From Eimeria necatrix (Eukaryota; Apicomplexa; Conoidasida; Eucoccidiorida; Eimeriidae): a DNA stretch of 39,414 nucleotides. The stretch is taken from the NCBI RefSeq assembly GCF_000499385.1, contig NW_013655129.1, positions 5,001 through 44,414 of the forward strand. The letters are read 5' to 3'. Under the pieces are notes generated by a model that searched no databases, was not told the DNA's origin, and worked only from the letters and a program-made list of their open reading frames with translations. Of this stretch, positions 1 to 10,235 are shown one piece after another (position 1 is the stretch's first letter; every line of letters begins with the position of its first letter). The position numbers were made by a program, and so were the translations under genes.

Positions 1-270
1 CATATTTGTCTAGACTGTGGCTCACAGCTGCTTCAGAGCTCAGGGCCGCTGCTGCTTGCTGGAAGACTCTGGGAGGAGCACTTTGGCGTTTTGCTGCTGC
101 GGAGCTGCAACTTGCTGCTGCAGCAAAGACACACACAGCTGCGCAAAGTGCTGCACCTGCAGCTGCTGCTGCTCCCGCAGGCAGCAGCAGCAGCAGCACC
201 TGGGGCTGCGGGGGCAGCCCCAGCTCACCCCCACGAAGGACAGAGGGCTGAGGTGTGCGTGCGCTGCAGC

Positions 271-311
<41 letters not shown>

Positions 312-414
312 GCAGCAGCAGCTGGCGAGGTGCAGCAGCACCCGGAGCAGCAGGGAGGAGCTGCGGACCTCGGGGGAGGGGCAGCGCGCAGGAGAAGTTA
401 AAGCGAGGAATTAA
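1..414 (+). CDS. Possible 3' part of an unidentified gene (left-edge fragment)
   Basis: One reading frame is open from the first base of the window to a TAA at 412-414. After a possible acceptor at about 20 it reads as Leu/Arg/Gln-rich helical protein (for example LWEEHFGVLLLRSC, then LLLQQRHTQLRKVLHLQL), followed by an Ala/Gly/Pro stretch, a run of about 12 Gln from (CAG)n and a basic tail. The CAG orientation agrees with a + strand gene. No family is recognisable, there is no convincing ATG at its head, and other frames are open over part of the same repeat. It is best read as the last exon of a gene that starts left of the window. The main alternative is chance openness caused by the CAG repeat. 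Confidence 0.3.
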
Positions 415-1142
415 AAGGTGAAATAAGTTTTTAAATTAATTAAAAATAAATAATTAATTTAAGTTTAGAGAAAAAGGAAAGAAGACAAAAGAACGGGGCC
501 AGGCCGAGGCTCCCAACGCCGATTGCCGGCGACCCGCGGCAGCAGACAGCAACCCAGCCGCCGCAGGGGCTCACTTGGGGCTCAAAAAGTCGCCAAAAAG
601 CTCTTTGGGTTTTATAAATTGCCAACAAATGCAATTTAGCAGCAAAAGGGGCAAAAAAAGGCGCAGCAAAGCCCAATTAGGCGCAGCAACCGCAGCCCCT
701 ACCACACAGAAGGAGGGACTGGCTGGCTGACCGCGCAGCCGCGGGCTGCGGCGCCACCTCCAGCCGCCCCAACTCAGAAACAATTCAATCCCTTAAATTA
801 ATTTGCAAATATTTAAATAAATAAACCCAAAAAAGGCATTTAATTCGAAATCCGCCGCGCCCTTCACACTCGCGAGCCCGCCAGCCTCCCCTCGCCGCCC
901 GCCGCCGCGGCGGACTCAGCCCGCTGCTGCTGCAGCACTGCCCCCTCTTTCTCCAGATCTTTCGGAAAATTAGTTTTAATTAAATCCATTTTGCCAATTT
1001 AATTCTTTAATTCCAATTTGCGTCGGCCCGGAGCAGCTGCAGGGGCCTCTGCCCCCGCAGGCCCCCCCTGAGCCACACGGCGGGCAGAACGCTGCAGCAC
1101 AACAGCCAGCGGCGCTTAATTGCTGCAGCAGCAAGTGCTCAG

Positions 1143-1176
<34 letters not shown>

Positions 1177-1240
1177 TGCTGCTGCTGCCCTCAGCCCTCC
1201 CCTAGCAGAGAGCCAGGGGCGCCCACCCAGCAGAGGCCCC
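415..1240. other. Non-coding stretch, AT-rich with GC-rich islands
   Basis: No gene can be supported here. AT-rich A/T runs (about 420-480, 780-850 and 965-1015) alternate with GC-rich, pyrimidine/purine-skewed segments (490-560, 860-920). A short (AGC)n run lies at about 1143-1176. Frames open across this stretch have no domain-like composition. Confidence 0.5.
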
Positions 1241-1620
1241 CACAGAGCAGCACCTTGGGGCCCCCAGGGGCCCACGGGGGCCCCTGGAGGCCCCTGAGGC
1301 CCCCTCAGGTAGGGCCCCACAGGGGCTGAGGGGCCCCAGCTGGGGCCCCTGGCCTGGCCGCTGCTGGGCCCCTGTGGGGCCCCACAGGGAGGCTGGGGGG
1401 CCCTGTGGGGCCCCTGGGGGCCCATGTGGGGCCCCACAGGGGTGCAGGGGGGCCCTCCGGGGCCCCACAGAAAGGCTGGAGGGGCCCCTGTGGGGCCCCA
1501 CAGCTGCTGCAGGGCCCTGTGGGGCCCCGTGGGGCCCCACAGATTTGCTGCTGGCTGGGGCCCCTGTGCCTTCTCTGGGGCCCAGAGGCTTGCTGCAGGG
1601 GCCCCAGCCCCACAGGGCCT
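1241..1620. repeat. GGGGCCCC-type palindromic low-complexity tract
   Basis: The stretch is built from irregular copies of GGGGCCC and CCTGTGGGGCCCCACAGG-like words. TGTGGGGCCCCACA, a perfect 14-bp palindrome, recurs near 1374, 1424 and 1489. All six frames are nearly open and translate to collagen-like Gly/Pro/Ala sequence, a by-product of the repeat rather than coding. A second cluster (1815-1895) and a third (about 16940-17010) use the same words. Confidence 0.8.
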
Positions 1621-1668
1621 TTAGACTTCACAGTTGTGGCCAGATTGAGAAATCAAAAGACCTTTTAG

Positions 1669-1670
1669 AA

Positions 1671-1717
<47 letters not shown>

Positions 1718-1720
1718 AAA
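1669..1720. repeat. (AAAT)n microsatellite
   Basis: An almost pure AAAT tetranucleotide run follows the GGGGCCCC tract directly and grades into TATA-rich sequence up to about 1765. The same microsatellite occurs at about 7922-8001 and in the EB1 intron at about 18837-18900. Confidence 0.9.
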
Positions 1721-1809
1721 TAAATATATATATGCCTATATAAATATATATTTATTTATATTTATGTATACATGCATGTGTATGTACGGGACCCGTAAGG
1801 GCCAGTTCT

Positions 1810-1895
1810 ACGGCCCCCCGGGGGCCCCCAGGGGCCCCCTGGGGCCTCCGGGGGCCCCCTGGGGCCCCCGGGGGCCCCCTGGGGGCCCCCTTGGA
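1810..1895. repeat. Second GGGGGCCCCC palindromic cluster
   Basis: Tandem, imperfect words of the type GGGGGCCCCCTGGGG fill this short segment, which sits inside AT-rich DNA. It is self-complementary at many registers and could form hairpins. Confidence 0.8.
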
Positions 1896-2397
1896 CCCGA
1901 ATTTGGCCGTAGGGGCTGTGCACTGGCCCTGTACTGCTGCAGCAGACCGCACAGCCAATTGTGGGGAACTGCAGCAGCCGCTGCAGCAGCACAAATGGGG
2001 CCTTTTAGTATAAAATATGAAAAATATAAATAAAAAAATGAACATTTAAATAAATATTTATACATTTGGAGTCCATTTTTGTGCGAAGTGTCTGCTGCTG
2101 CTTGGCAGCTCGAAAGCAGCAGCTGAACGCGCTGCAGCAAACTGCGGTGTACGTACACTGCAGACTGTTTGCAGAACTGTGCTTCAAATGAATAAAACAC
2201 TTTTAATTAATTAAATAAATAAAATTATTTTATAACTATAATGCATATTTTAGAGGCAGCTCCTTTTGCTGCCACTGGGAACTAAAATGCGCTCTGAGCT
2301 GCTGCTGCTGCTTCCCTTGGGGCCCCACAGCTGCTCTCTGCTGCGCTGCAGCTGCTGCTGCTTGCTGCCTATCCTTTTCTCACCCTAAGAGCTACTC

Positions 2398-2431
<34 letters not shown>

Positions 2432-2622
2432 ATGCGCTGCGCTGCTTATTCAAACTTCCCTTCAACGGAACGTCCGAGCCACCTGGGCTCACAGCAGCAG
2501 CTGCTGCAGCAGAAGCTGCAGCAGCTGTTGAGGCTGCAGCAGCTGTTGAGGCTGCAGCAGCTGCCGCAGCAGCTGCAGCAGCTGCAGCAGCTGCCTCTGC
2601 AGCAGCAGTTCCCGATGCACTC
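1896..2622. other. Non-coding or undetermined region 3' of UTP6
   Basis: AT-rich at 1999-2085 and 2190-2260, then CTG-rich with further CTG/CAG repeats up to the UTP6 stop. On the minus strand a donor-like CCACCAG|GTACGC lies just before the UTP6 frame stops, so a further 3' exon of UTP6 between about 2385 and 2600 is possible. No recognisable protein sequence supports it. The palindrome GTGTACGTACAC lies at 2147-2158. Confidence 0.4.
2147..2158. promoter_or_regulatory. Palindrome GTGTACGTACAC, copy 1
   Basis: A perfect 12-bp palindrome in a non-coding stretch. It recurs at 6857-6868 and 17973-17984, with one-base-changed relatives at 2810-2821 (GTGTACATACAC), and at 3850-3861 and 18057-18068 (both GTGTACAGACAC). 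Its GTAC core resembles ApiAP2-type targets, but no function is shown. Confidence 0.4.
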
Positions 2623-2671
2623 TTACGAATATCGACACCACCGCGTACCTGGTGGGCAATTCCTGCAGCAG

Positions 2672-2712
<41 letters not shown>

Positions 2713-2828
2713 TGCTGCTGCAACGCAGTCAAGGGAGAGCCGCTCCACGAAGCCTGCAGCATCTTCGACTGTCCGCCGAGCCTTTTGGTAAAAAGAAGCA
2801 GCGTCTGAAGTGTACATACACCTGAACT

Positions 2829-2886
<58 letters not shown>

Positions 2887-3354
2887 AGGTGGCAGCGAAG
2901 AAAGAATGAGCCGGCGGTAGCGCAGGAAGCGATGGGTCTCCTCCAGCCACTGCTGCTGCAGCTGCAAGGCCTGAGGCAGCTGCCGCAGCAGCTGCTGCTG
3001 CAGCAGCTGCTGCTGCTTCGCGGGGCGGCTTTGCTGCTGCTGCTGCGCTGCAGCATCGAAGCCCAAGCCGCTGTGCTCGAAGGCCCTTAGTGCATGCTCG
3101 TAGACCTCGTGCGCTTGCTGCAGCCAGTGCTGCAGCTGCTGCTGCTGCAGCTGCTGCAGCAGCTGCTGCTGCTGCTGCTGCTTCAGCTGCTGCAGCAGCG
3201 GCTCAATACGTGCCAGCGCAAAATCTGCAATGCCCAGAGGCAGCAGCAGACGCGCAGCAACAGGCAAATCCAAGTTGCTGCTGCTGCTGCTCTGCTGCGC
3301 ATGCAGCAGCTTCAGTGCCACGTTTGCGCCTGCCTCGTTGTTGCTGCGTCTGTC

Positions 3355-3399
<45 letters not shown>

Positions 3400-3451
3400 C
3401 TTGCTGGCGGAGGTCCGCATGCGTTTCGCTGCAGGCTGCCTGGCGTTTGCT

Positions 3452-3495
<44 letters not shown>

Positions 3496-3606
3496 CTCGC
3501 ACAGCTGCAGAAGAATGTGCTGGACCACCGGCAAGACTGCAGCTGGCTGCAGAGCCTTCACCAACTGCGGGAGCCAACTAGTGGCTGCTGCTGCTGCTGC
3601 TGCTGC

Positions 3607-3642
<36 letters not shown>

Positions 3643-4058
3643 GTCTGGCGCGAAGCCCTCGAGAAGCGCAGCAGCAAGGAGCTTCCCCTCAGCAGCAGAC
3701 ACACTGCTGGGCTGCAGTCGCTTCAACAGCTGCAGCAGTCCCGTGCTGCTGCTGCTGCTCTTGCTGCTGCTGCTTTTGCTGCTGCTGCTGCTCTTTGCTG
3801 CCAGCTTGGCCCGCAGGAAGTGCAGCGCGAGAGCAGCACTGGCCCCGGGGTGTACAGACACCACGCGCTCGAGAACATTTGCTGCTTCCTGCAGCAGCTG
3901 CTGCTGCTTCGCAGCAGCAGCTGCTGCAGCAGCAGCAGCAGCAAGCCGCCCCAGCAGCACAGACAGTGTGCCGGCAGCATGCCGCAGCAGCACCTCGTGC
4001 GAGGCAGCAGCAAGTGCTGCTGCTGCTTCCCGCTGCATTTCATCTGCTACTTCTGACG

Positions 4059-4094
<36 letters not shown>

Positions 4095-4187
4095 GTCTCT
4101 GCCGCTGCTTCTGCTGCTGCTCCAACTCCGTAATTCGATCTGTGATGGAGAGCAGCGCCTGCTGCAGCAGCTGCAGGATATGCCGCC

Positions 4188-4231
<44 letters not shown>

Positions 4232-4323
4232 GGTGCACACCAAAGTGCGTTCCAGATGCTTGCTGCTTGGTGCTGCAGGCTTGCTGCATCCGCCAGCAGC
4301 TGCAAGTTGCTTATATCATCCCG

Positions 4324-4366
<43 letters not shown>

Positions 4367-4506
4367 GGTTGTAAGCAGCAGACCCGCAGCACACCAGGCA
4401 GCAGCAGCAGCAGCTTCCCAGCCTGGGGGAAGCCATTTTGGCTGAGAGCCGACACGGCGTCCCTAGCTGAGGCTTCTTCGCTGCTTTCTGGCTCTTGCTG
4501 CTGCTC

Positions 4507-4540
<34 letters not shown>

Positions 4541-5243
4541 AGCTGCTGCTGCTGCTGTTGCATCAGCTGCTCACCATCATGGACCTCAATGGGCGCGTCT
4601 TCGCCCTCCACATCAATCACCACCTCGATGGAGTCGAACCAGTTGCTGCTGCTGCTGCTGCTGCTGCTGGCACTGCTGCTGCTGCTGCTGCTGCTGGCGC
4701 TGCTGCTGCTGCTGCGGCTTGCTGCTTCCAAGGTGGAAAGGAAGGGGCCCAGCAGCACTGCAGTTTGCGGTGTATCTGCAGCAGTCCCAATGATTGCTTC
4801 AAAGCAGTCCATAACGCCTTGCTGCTGCTGCTCTTGCTGCTGCTGCTCTTGCTGCTGCTGCTCTTGCTGCTGCTGCTGCTGCTGCACCGCTTCCAGCAGC
4901 AGCAGCTTCCACCTCAGGGGCTCAAACAGCGGCTGCTGCTGCGCTGCCTCAGTGAGCTGTGCTGCTAAGTGCTGCTGCAGCTCTGCTGTCTCCTGCTGCA
5001 GCAGCTGCTGCGCTGCACTTGCTTCCAGCTGCAGAGACAGTTCCAGGGCCTGCAGCAGGAAGGCGTCCCTCTCGCTGGTGTCCGCGCTGCTGCTGCTGCT
5101 GCTGCTGCTGCTGCCTTTTGCTGCTGCTGCTGCAGCAGGAGCTGCAGCAAGCCGCTCTGCTGCTGCAGTCACAATGAGCTTGCAGGGCTGCAGCGACACG
5201 GGCAGCACCTTCTCCTCCACCGCCATTTTTGCTGCCTTGTTCA

Positions 5244-5281
<38 letters not shown>

Positions 5282-5364
5282 ATTTGTGGCAGCTGCAGGA
5301 CGTCGAGGTCTCCTTCGTCGCCGTCTTCCGCGGGCTTCGGGTCCCGCTCGCCAGCAGCAGCCCC

Positions 5365-5413
<49 letters not shown>

Positions 5414-5691
5414 TTGCTGCTGGAAAGCCTGCTGGCGCAGAGTCTGTAAACAGCAGAAGCCTCCAGCCGCAGCAGCTGCAGCCAGACGCTGCTGTCTTTG
5501 GGGCAGAAGCGCAGCGCCAGCAGCAGCAAACGGCGAGCTGCCTGCAGCTGCCCCTGCTGCAGCAAACGATCTGCTGCCATAAGCCAGAGGCTGCTGCAGC
5601 AGGGGTGCAGCGCGAGGGCCCTCATGAGCTGCTGCAGCACGGCGCGCGTGGCGCCCAGCTGCAGCAGCACGTCGATGAAGCAAAACCACAA

Positions 5692-5739
<48 letters not shown>

Positions 5740-6156
5740 GTGCCGCAGCAGCAAACGCGCAAAGATCGAACTCACTCGAGACACCACTGCCCGCAAGAAG
5801 GCCCCGTTGCTGCTGCGCATGGCCTTGTACCGCCGCTCCGCCTTGCTGCTGCTGCTGCTGCTGCTGCTGCGGCGGCGGCGCTGCTGCTCGCTGCGCTGCT
5901 GCTTCAGCTGCTGCCGCAGCAGCAGCAGCTTCTGCTTGCTGCGGCCCCTTATCAAGCAGTACAGAGACAACTCGAAAGACACATAGCGCAGAAACAGCAG
6001 CGGGGGAAGAGGCCTTCTTGCGGAAATGGCATATTCGAATTCTCTGCGCCGCTGCAGCAAAATCCGCACTTCTTGCTGCTGCAGCAGCTGCAGCCGCTGC
6101 TGCAGCAGCAGCTCCCCCGCCCAATGCTCCAGGCGGCTCTCTATCTGCTCAGCCAT
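2623..6156 (-). CDS. UTP6: UTP6-like U3 snoRNP / SSU processome protein with many homopolymer inserts
   Basis: A single uninterrupted frame of 1177 codons. UTP6 is a UTP-B subunit of the nucleolar small-subunit processome needed for 18S pre-rRNA processing. The N-terminus matches the family: about residues 1-75 carry the conserved block with RRREFEYAISARR and FLRYVSFELSLY, followed by HAT-type helical repeats (SLWFCFIDVLLQLGATRAVL, then LWLMAADRLLQQGQLQAARR and RFCPKDSSVWLQLLRLE). The C-terminal block around FYQKARRTVEDAAGF looks like the last HAT repeat. The ATG at 6156 was chosen because family similarity starts there; a longer frame upstream is only poly-Ala. The usual length is about 600 aa; the excess is roughly twenty Ser, Gln and Ala runs from CAG repeats placed between helices. 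The last residues before the TAA look random, so a final splice near 2655 is possible. The identity is firm; the 3' end is less so. Confidence 0.85.
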
Positions 6157-6579
6157 TGCTGCGCCTCCTGCTGCCGCTGCTGCTGCTGCTGCTGCGCGCA
6201 CGCGTGTTCCTGCTCTCCTGGCTGCTGCTGCTGCTGCTGCTGCAGCTGCAAAGCTGGTTCTCCTGCAGCGTGGCCACAGCTAAGCAGCATCGGAGCTGCT
6301 CCCCGCTGCTGCTGCTCTGCTGCTGCTGCGGCAGCTGCTGCTGCTGCAGCTGGCGTGAGGCACCGGCAGCGGGGCCACTGCTGCAGCTGGCCTGTAGGCC
6401 GTTCGACCTTTGCTGCTGCTCGCTGGCAATGAAAAGCTTATTAATAAAAGCAAAAATAAAAATAAAAAAGAATATTTCTTTTGACTTTAATTAATAAAGA
6501 AGAAAAGCCGCAGGCGGCGGCAGCAGCCCCACGGCGAAGGCGCTCTACTTCGACTTTTCGCAGCCCCAGCTGTGGGGCC

Positions 6580-6614
<35 letters not shown>

Positions 6615-7178
6615 TGTTTGTCTAGCAGTAACAGGGCAGTTAAAAGATATTTTGCTGCTTTAATTGACGCTGCTGGGCAGCCACGGGTGCGGGGCGCCAG
6701 CTGCTGCTGCAGCTAACGCTGCAGCCAGCAGCAGCAGCAGCAGCAGCAGCACAGGTGGCGCGTCGGCTGCCGTTTGCTGCAGCACCGAGAGCTGCTGCTG
6801 CTGCTGCTCTCCTTCCTTTTGCTGCACAAAGACACCTCCGCTAGTGCCACAGTGAGGTGTACGTACACCCCATTAGGCCTCAACTGCTGCAGCGCAGCAC
6901 AGAACTGCTGCTGAGAAGCAGCAAAGAGCTGCCGGGGCAGCAGGAGATCTGGGGGGAGCCCCAGCCTCTTGAGCTTAGCTGCTGCTGCTGCGGCTGTTGC
7001 TGCTGCTGCTGCCCCACGAGTCCAGTTGCTATCGCGAGCTGCCTCCTGCTGCTGCGCTGCTGCTCCCCGCAGCAGCAAAAGCAGCATCCGCTGCTGCTGC
7101 TGCTGCTCTAGCGGCCAATGAATCCTCACCAACTAAATTGCCAACCAGCTAGCTTGCGAATTACCTCGCCCCCCGCAC
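6157..7178. other. Upstream region of UTP6; no confident gene
   Basis: CTG-rich up to 6420, AT-rich at 6430-6500, then mixed CAG and CTG runs. On the minus strand, a frame at 6713-7132 reads plausibly in part (KLKRLGLPPDLLLPRQLFAA) but lacks an ATG-defined start and any family resemblance. The palindrome GTGTACGTACAC at 6857-6868 lies about 0.7 kb upstream of the UTP6 start codon, so this stretch may include the UTP6 promoter. Confidence 0.4.
6857..6868. promoter_or_regulatory. Palindrome GTGTACGTACAC, copy 2
   Basis: Identical to the copies at 2147-2158 and 17973-17984. It lies about 700 bp upstream of the UTP6 start codon on the minus strand, a position compatible with a promoter element. 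Confidence 0.4.
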
Positions 7179-7313
7179 GCTAGCTAGCTAGCTAGCTAGC
7201 TACTTAGCTAGCTAGCTAGCTAGCTAACCAGCCAGCTAGCTAGCTAACAAGCTAGCTAGCTAGCTAGCTAATCAGCCAGCTAGCTAGCTAACAAGCTAGC
7301 TAGCTAGCTAGCT
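7179..7313. repeat. (GCTA)n tetranucleotide block with higher-order units
   Basis: GCTA repeats are broken into blocks by short spacers (ACTTA, ACCAGCCA, AACAA, AATCAGCCA). Part of the pattern, AGCCAGCTAGCTAGCTAACA, recurs about 55 bp apart, so the block behaves as a minisatellite of tetranucleotides. GCTAGC is self-complementary, so either strand can fold. Confidence 0.85.
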
Positions 7314-7601
7314 GTAACTATCAATCCAGAGGGACAAATGCGCACTCAAGGCTCAGCTGCAACAGAATAAAACACCTGCAGCAGCAGCTGCAGCGCTGCA
7401 GCAGCAGCAGGAGTTGCGGCGATGCACGAGCAGCACAAGCTGCTGCGACTGCTCTGCAGCAGCAGCAGCAGCAGCAGCACAGCAGCAGCAGCTGCAGCCC
7501 CGAAACGAAAGAGCGGCGAGAGCCTGTCTAGCATCCTATACTAAATGCACTAGGCAGGCTTTAAAGCGGGCCTTTTCACCCGCGAAGAGCTGCTGCTGCT
7601 T

Positions 7602-7632
<31 letters not shown>

Positions 7633-8021
7633 AGCAACCGCTACAGCTACAGTTCATGCGGGAAGAGCAGCAAAGCATAAACCTAAAAGCTGCTGCTGTG
7701 GCAGCAGCCGCTTCTGGAGCGGCACTGGCAAACGTAGCTCCAGCAGCAGACGCTGCAGCAGCTGCTGCTGCAGCGTCTGCTGCTGCTGCAGCAGCTGCTG
7801 CAGCAGCAGCAGCAGCAGGATTCGCCGCCCGCAGCCCCCGACTGCTGCTGCTGTAGGCACTAGAGAGCCGAAGCAAGAAGCAAGAGGAAGTAGAAAAGCA
7901 AGAAGCAAACAACAAATGAGTGAATAAATGAGAAATAAATAAATAAATAATAAATAAATAAATAAATAAATAAATAATAAATAAATAAATAATAAATAAT
8001 AAGTTCAAAGAAGCAAATCAC
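7314..8021. other. No confident gene; CAG/CTG runs and (AAAT)n tract
   Basis: Short CAG runs (7377-7500) and CTG runs (7588-7632, 7740-7820) leave several frames open on both strands, none with recognisable domain sequence. Positions about 7922-8001 are (AAAT)n with irregular AATAAT interruptions. Confidence 0.45.
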
Positions 8022-8091
8022 TCAGTCTTCCTTCGCCTCGGCGCTCCCCGCCGTCTTCCGCAGCCGCATCATTTCTATGGAGCCCCCGGCC
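8022..8091 (-). other. Candidate last exon of the BAP31-like gene
   Basis: On the minus strand a (CTG)n tract ends in CTGCAG, an acceptor, followed by 70 bases coding a 22-residue charged tail (GGSIEMMRLRKTAGSAEAKE in its core) and a TGA at 8022-8024. The phase fits exactly the donor-like AA|GTAAGC that overlaps the stop codon of the upstream BAP31-like frame (exon 1 would be 9137-8560, phase 2). The joined model is 215 aa. The splice is inferred only. Confidence 0.35.
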
Positions 8092-8295
8092 CTGCAGCAG
8101 CAGCAGCAGCAGCAGCAGCAAACAAAAAGGAATAAATTCAAATAAAATGAATAAAATGAAAGTAAAAAAACAAGAAAGAACTCAAGAAACCCGCAATGCA
8201 GCAGCAGCAGCAGCAAACAGCAGCAAGCAGCAGCAACGAAGACACAAAGAGGCGCAGAAGGCGCGCCAGCAGCAGCTCAGATAGGAAGAGGCAGC

Positions 8296-8353
8296 AGCAG
8301 CAAAAGCAGCAGCAGCAAAAGCAGCAGCAGCAAAAGCAGCAGCAGCAAACGCA
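8296..8353 (+). repeat. 15-bp minisatellite AAAAGCAGCAGCAGC-type
   Basis: About four tandem copies of a 15-bp unit (AAAGCAGCAGCAGCA) that would read KQQQQ on the + strand. By the orientation rule seen in neighbouring genes this would be intronic sequence of the minus-strand BAP31-like gene rather than coding. Confidence 0.7.
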
Positions 8354-8477
8354 GCAGCAGCATAAGACGCTCGAAGATGAACAGAGAAAGACGCAGAACA
8401 TTCTGGCGCAGAAGCAGCAGCAGCTAGAGGCAAGCCCAGCTGGCTCTTTGGGCTATGCTCTGCAGACAGAACTATCC

Positions 8478-8534
<57 letters not shown>

Positions 8535-8555
8535 TGCTAGCTCGTGCTGCTGCGC

Positions 8556-9137
8556 TTACTTGTCCTCTTTCAGGCTGGAGGCCTTCGCAGCAGCTTCCTC
8601 TTGCCGCTGCTTTGCCGTGTCGGGGTCTTTGAGTTTGGCGGCTGCTTGGCTTTCATCTCCGTGCTGCTGCTGCTGCTGCTGCTGCAGCAGCAGCAGCAGC
8701 TCGGCCTTGAGCGCGTCAATGCGCTGCCACTGGCGCCCCAGCAGCTTCCCGCAGCGCCAAACGAACAGCCACAAAACGAGACAGAAGAGTTCAATCCAAA
8801 GGTTCCTTTCGTGGCGCAGTTGGTAGCTGCTGCCGCCCTTGAGGCCTGCTGCTGCTGCTGCTGCTGGGGGCAGCCCGGCGAGCGCAGCAGCAGCAGCTTC
8901 CGGCCGCGCTGCTGCTGCTGCTGCGTACACCTCCCGCAGCTTCATGGCCGTCAACACCAGGCGAATTGAAGAGTACAGACACACGGAAGCTGCTATGCCG
9001 ATGTGCAGCGGCCCCAGCTGCAGGTGGAGGCAGCACAAAGACACGCAGGCGCGGTGGACGCGCCGCGTGGGCACGAACACCAGCAAAGCCGCCAATATCC
9101 CGCCAAAAGGCAAAAAGAAATACGCAAAGTCCTTCAT
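8556..9137 (-). CDS. BAP31/BAP29-like ER membrane protein
   Basis: The protein has 193 aa from the ATG at 9137. Three hydrophobic segments occur at about residues 4-22 (YFFLPFGGILAALLVFVP), 36-60 and 108-126. Before the third is the family hallmark, a loop ending in YQLRHERNLWIELFCLVLWL, equivalent to the RAQRNLYIxGF segment of BAP31. The C-terminus is charged and coiled-coil-like with a Gln run. BAP31 proteins are ER-resident chaperones and sorting factors for membrane proteins. An Ala-rich insert lies in the loop after segment 2. The longer upstream frame is poly-Ala only, so the start at MKDFAYFF is preferred; it places segment 1 at the N-terminus as in the family. The terminal AAG-TAA sits in a donor-like AA|GTAAGC, so the true C-terminus may lie on an exon at 8022-8091. 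The family call is good but made from motif memory. Confidence 0.72.
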   Translation of the reverse strand: MKDFAYFFLPFGGILAALLVFVPTRRVHRACVSLCCLHLQLGPLHIGIAASVCLYSSIRLVLTAMKLREVYAAAAAARPEAAAAALAGLPPAAAAAAGLKGGSSYQLRHERNLWIELFCLVLWLFVWRCGKLLGRQWQRIDALKAELLLLLQQQQQQQHGDESQAAAKLKDPDTAKQRQEEAAAKASSLKEDK

Positions 9138-9574
9138 TTTCAGCGTTGCTGCTGCTGCTGCTGCTGCTGCTGAGGGGGGGGGAGGGAGAGGGCTGCTGCA
9201 CCGCCCAGGCGTCAGCCGGGTGGAGGAGCGAGCTGCTGCTGCTGCTGCTGCTTCTTTCCTTGCTGCTGCTGCTGCTAATCGGCCTTTTACACTAAACAAC
9301 GCTCATACACACTGGAGGACCCTGGGGGAAGGAACGAAGGCCCTGCTGCTGCTGCTGCTTTCGCTGCAGCTGCCGCTGCTCACTAGTTACCTCGAACGCT
9401 GGCGTAGCTTGCTGCTGCAGAATCCCACGCACACATAAAAGCATGACTTGCAAAATGTACGATTCGTACTTTTAGGGACAAAACTCTGCTGCTTCTGCTC
9501 CAAAAACAGCTGCAGCAGCAACAGCAGCAACACGCCTGCGGCGGTTGGGCTCCAACGCATGCGAGCCGCCGCCC

Positions 9575-9609
<35 letters not shown>

Positions 9610-10020
9610 TGCAATAGCTGGGAAACTCTGCTTTAGATTAAAGTGTAGTGCGGGTCCCGGAGAAGGTTTTCTCTTCGACCCCCAGCTCGTCTCGGCAGCA
9701 TTCTGGGCCGCGCGGCAGCAGCGGCAGCAGCAGCGAAAGCAGTAGCAGCAGCAACAGCAGCAGCAGCAGTCGAGTCTCAGCGAACTATCAACAGCAGCAC
9801 GTACTGCTCCAGCCCACAGGGCTGCTGCTGCAGCGCCTTCCGAGTAGGACCCGAAGCCGCTGCTGCTCGACGAAGATGCAGCAGCAGCAGCAGTAGCAGC
9901 AGCAGCTACAGCACTATAGCAGCGCAGCAGCAGCGGGTCCGCACACATGTGCTGCCAGTGCCGCAACTAGTGTTTGGTTGCTGCAGAACGACCCGCAGCC
10001 GCAGCAGTAACAGCGGAAGT

Positions 10021-10062
<42 letters not shown>

Positions 10063-10063
10063 G
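9138..10063. other. Divergent intergenic region between the BAP31-like and F-box genes
   Basis: The two flanking genes point away from each other, so both promoters or 5' UTRs should lie here. The content is CTG runs (9148-9250, 9340-9375, 9578-9605) passing into CAG runs (9715-9770, 9876-9905, 10020-10060). The orientation flip roughly follows the change of gene strand. No protein-like frame is convincing. Confidence 0.45.
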
Positions 10064-10200
10064 ATGATGGAAGTCGACGGGCGGGAGCCCCAGTGGGGCC
10101 CCAGCGACAGCTGCCGCTGCAGCAGCGACTGTACCGCAGCACCTGCGGCATGCAGCAGCAGCGCGAGGAGCCAGAGCAGCAGCGACAGCAGCAGCAGCAG

Positions 10201-10235
<35 letters not shown>

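Noticed and set aside
976..1673. Collagen-like Gly/Pro/Ala frames on both strands
   Set aside because: All frames over the GGGGCCCC tract are open at once, which shows repeat composition rather than coding.
3090..5449. Long + strand frames rich in Leu, Cys and Ala opposite UTP6
   Set aside because: They are the complement of the UTP6 CAG runs (CTG, TGC and GCT read as Leu, Cys and Ala) and contain no family motifs between the runs.
7179..8353. CRISPR-like or phage-type repeat arrays
   Set aside because: Units are simple micro- or minisatellites without unique spacers, and the genome is eukaryotic.
8196..8540. Gln/Lys-rich + strand frame as a gene
   Set aside because: It consists of the KQQQQ minisatellite and CAG/CTG runs, has no recognisable domain and lies opposite the probable intron of the BAP31-like gene.
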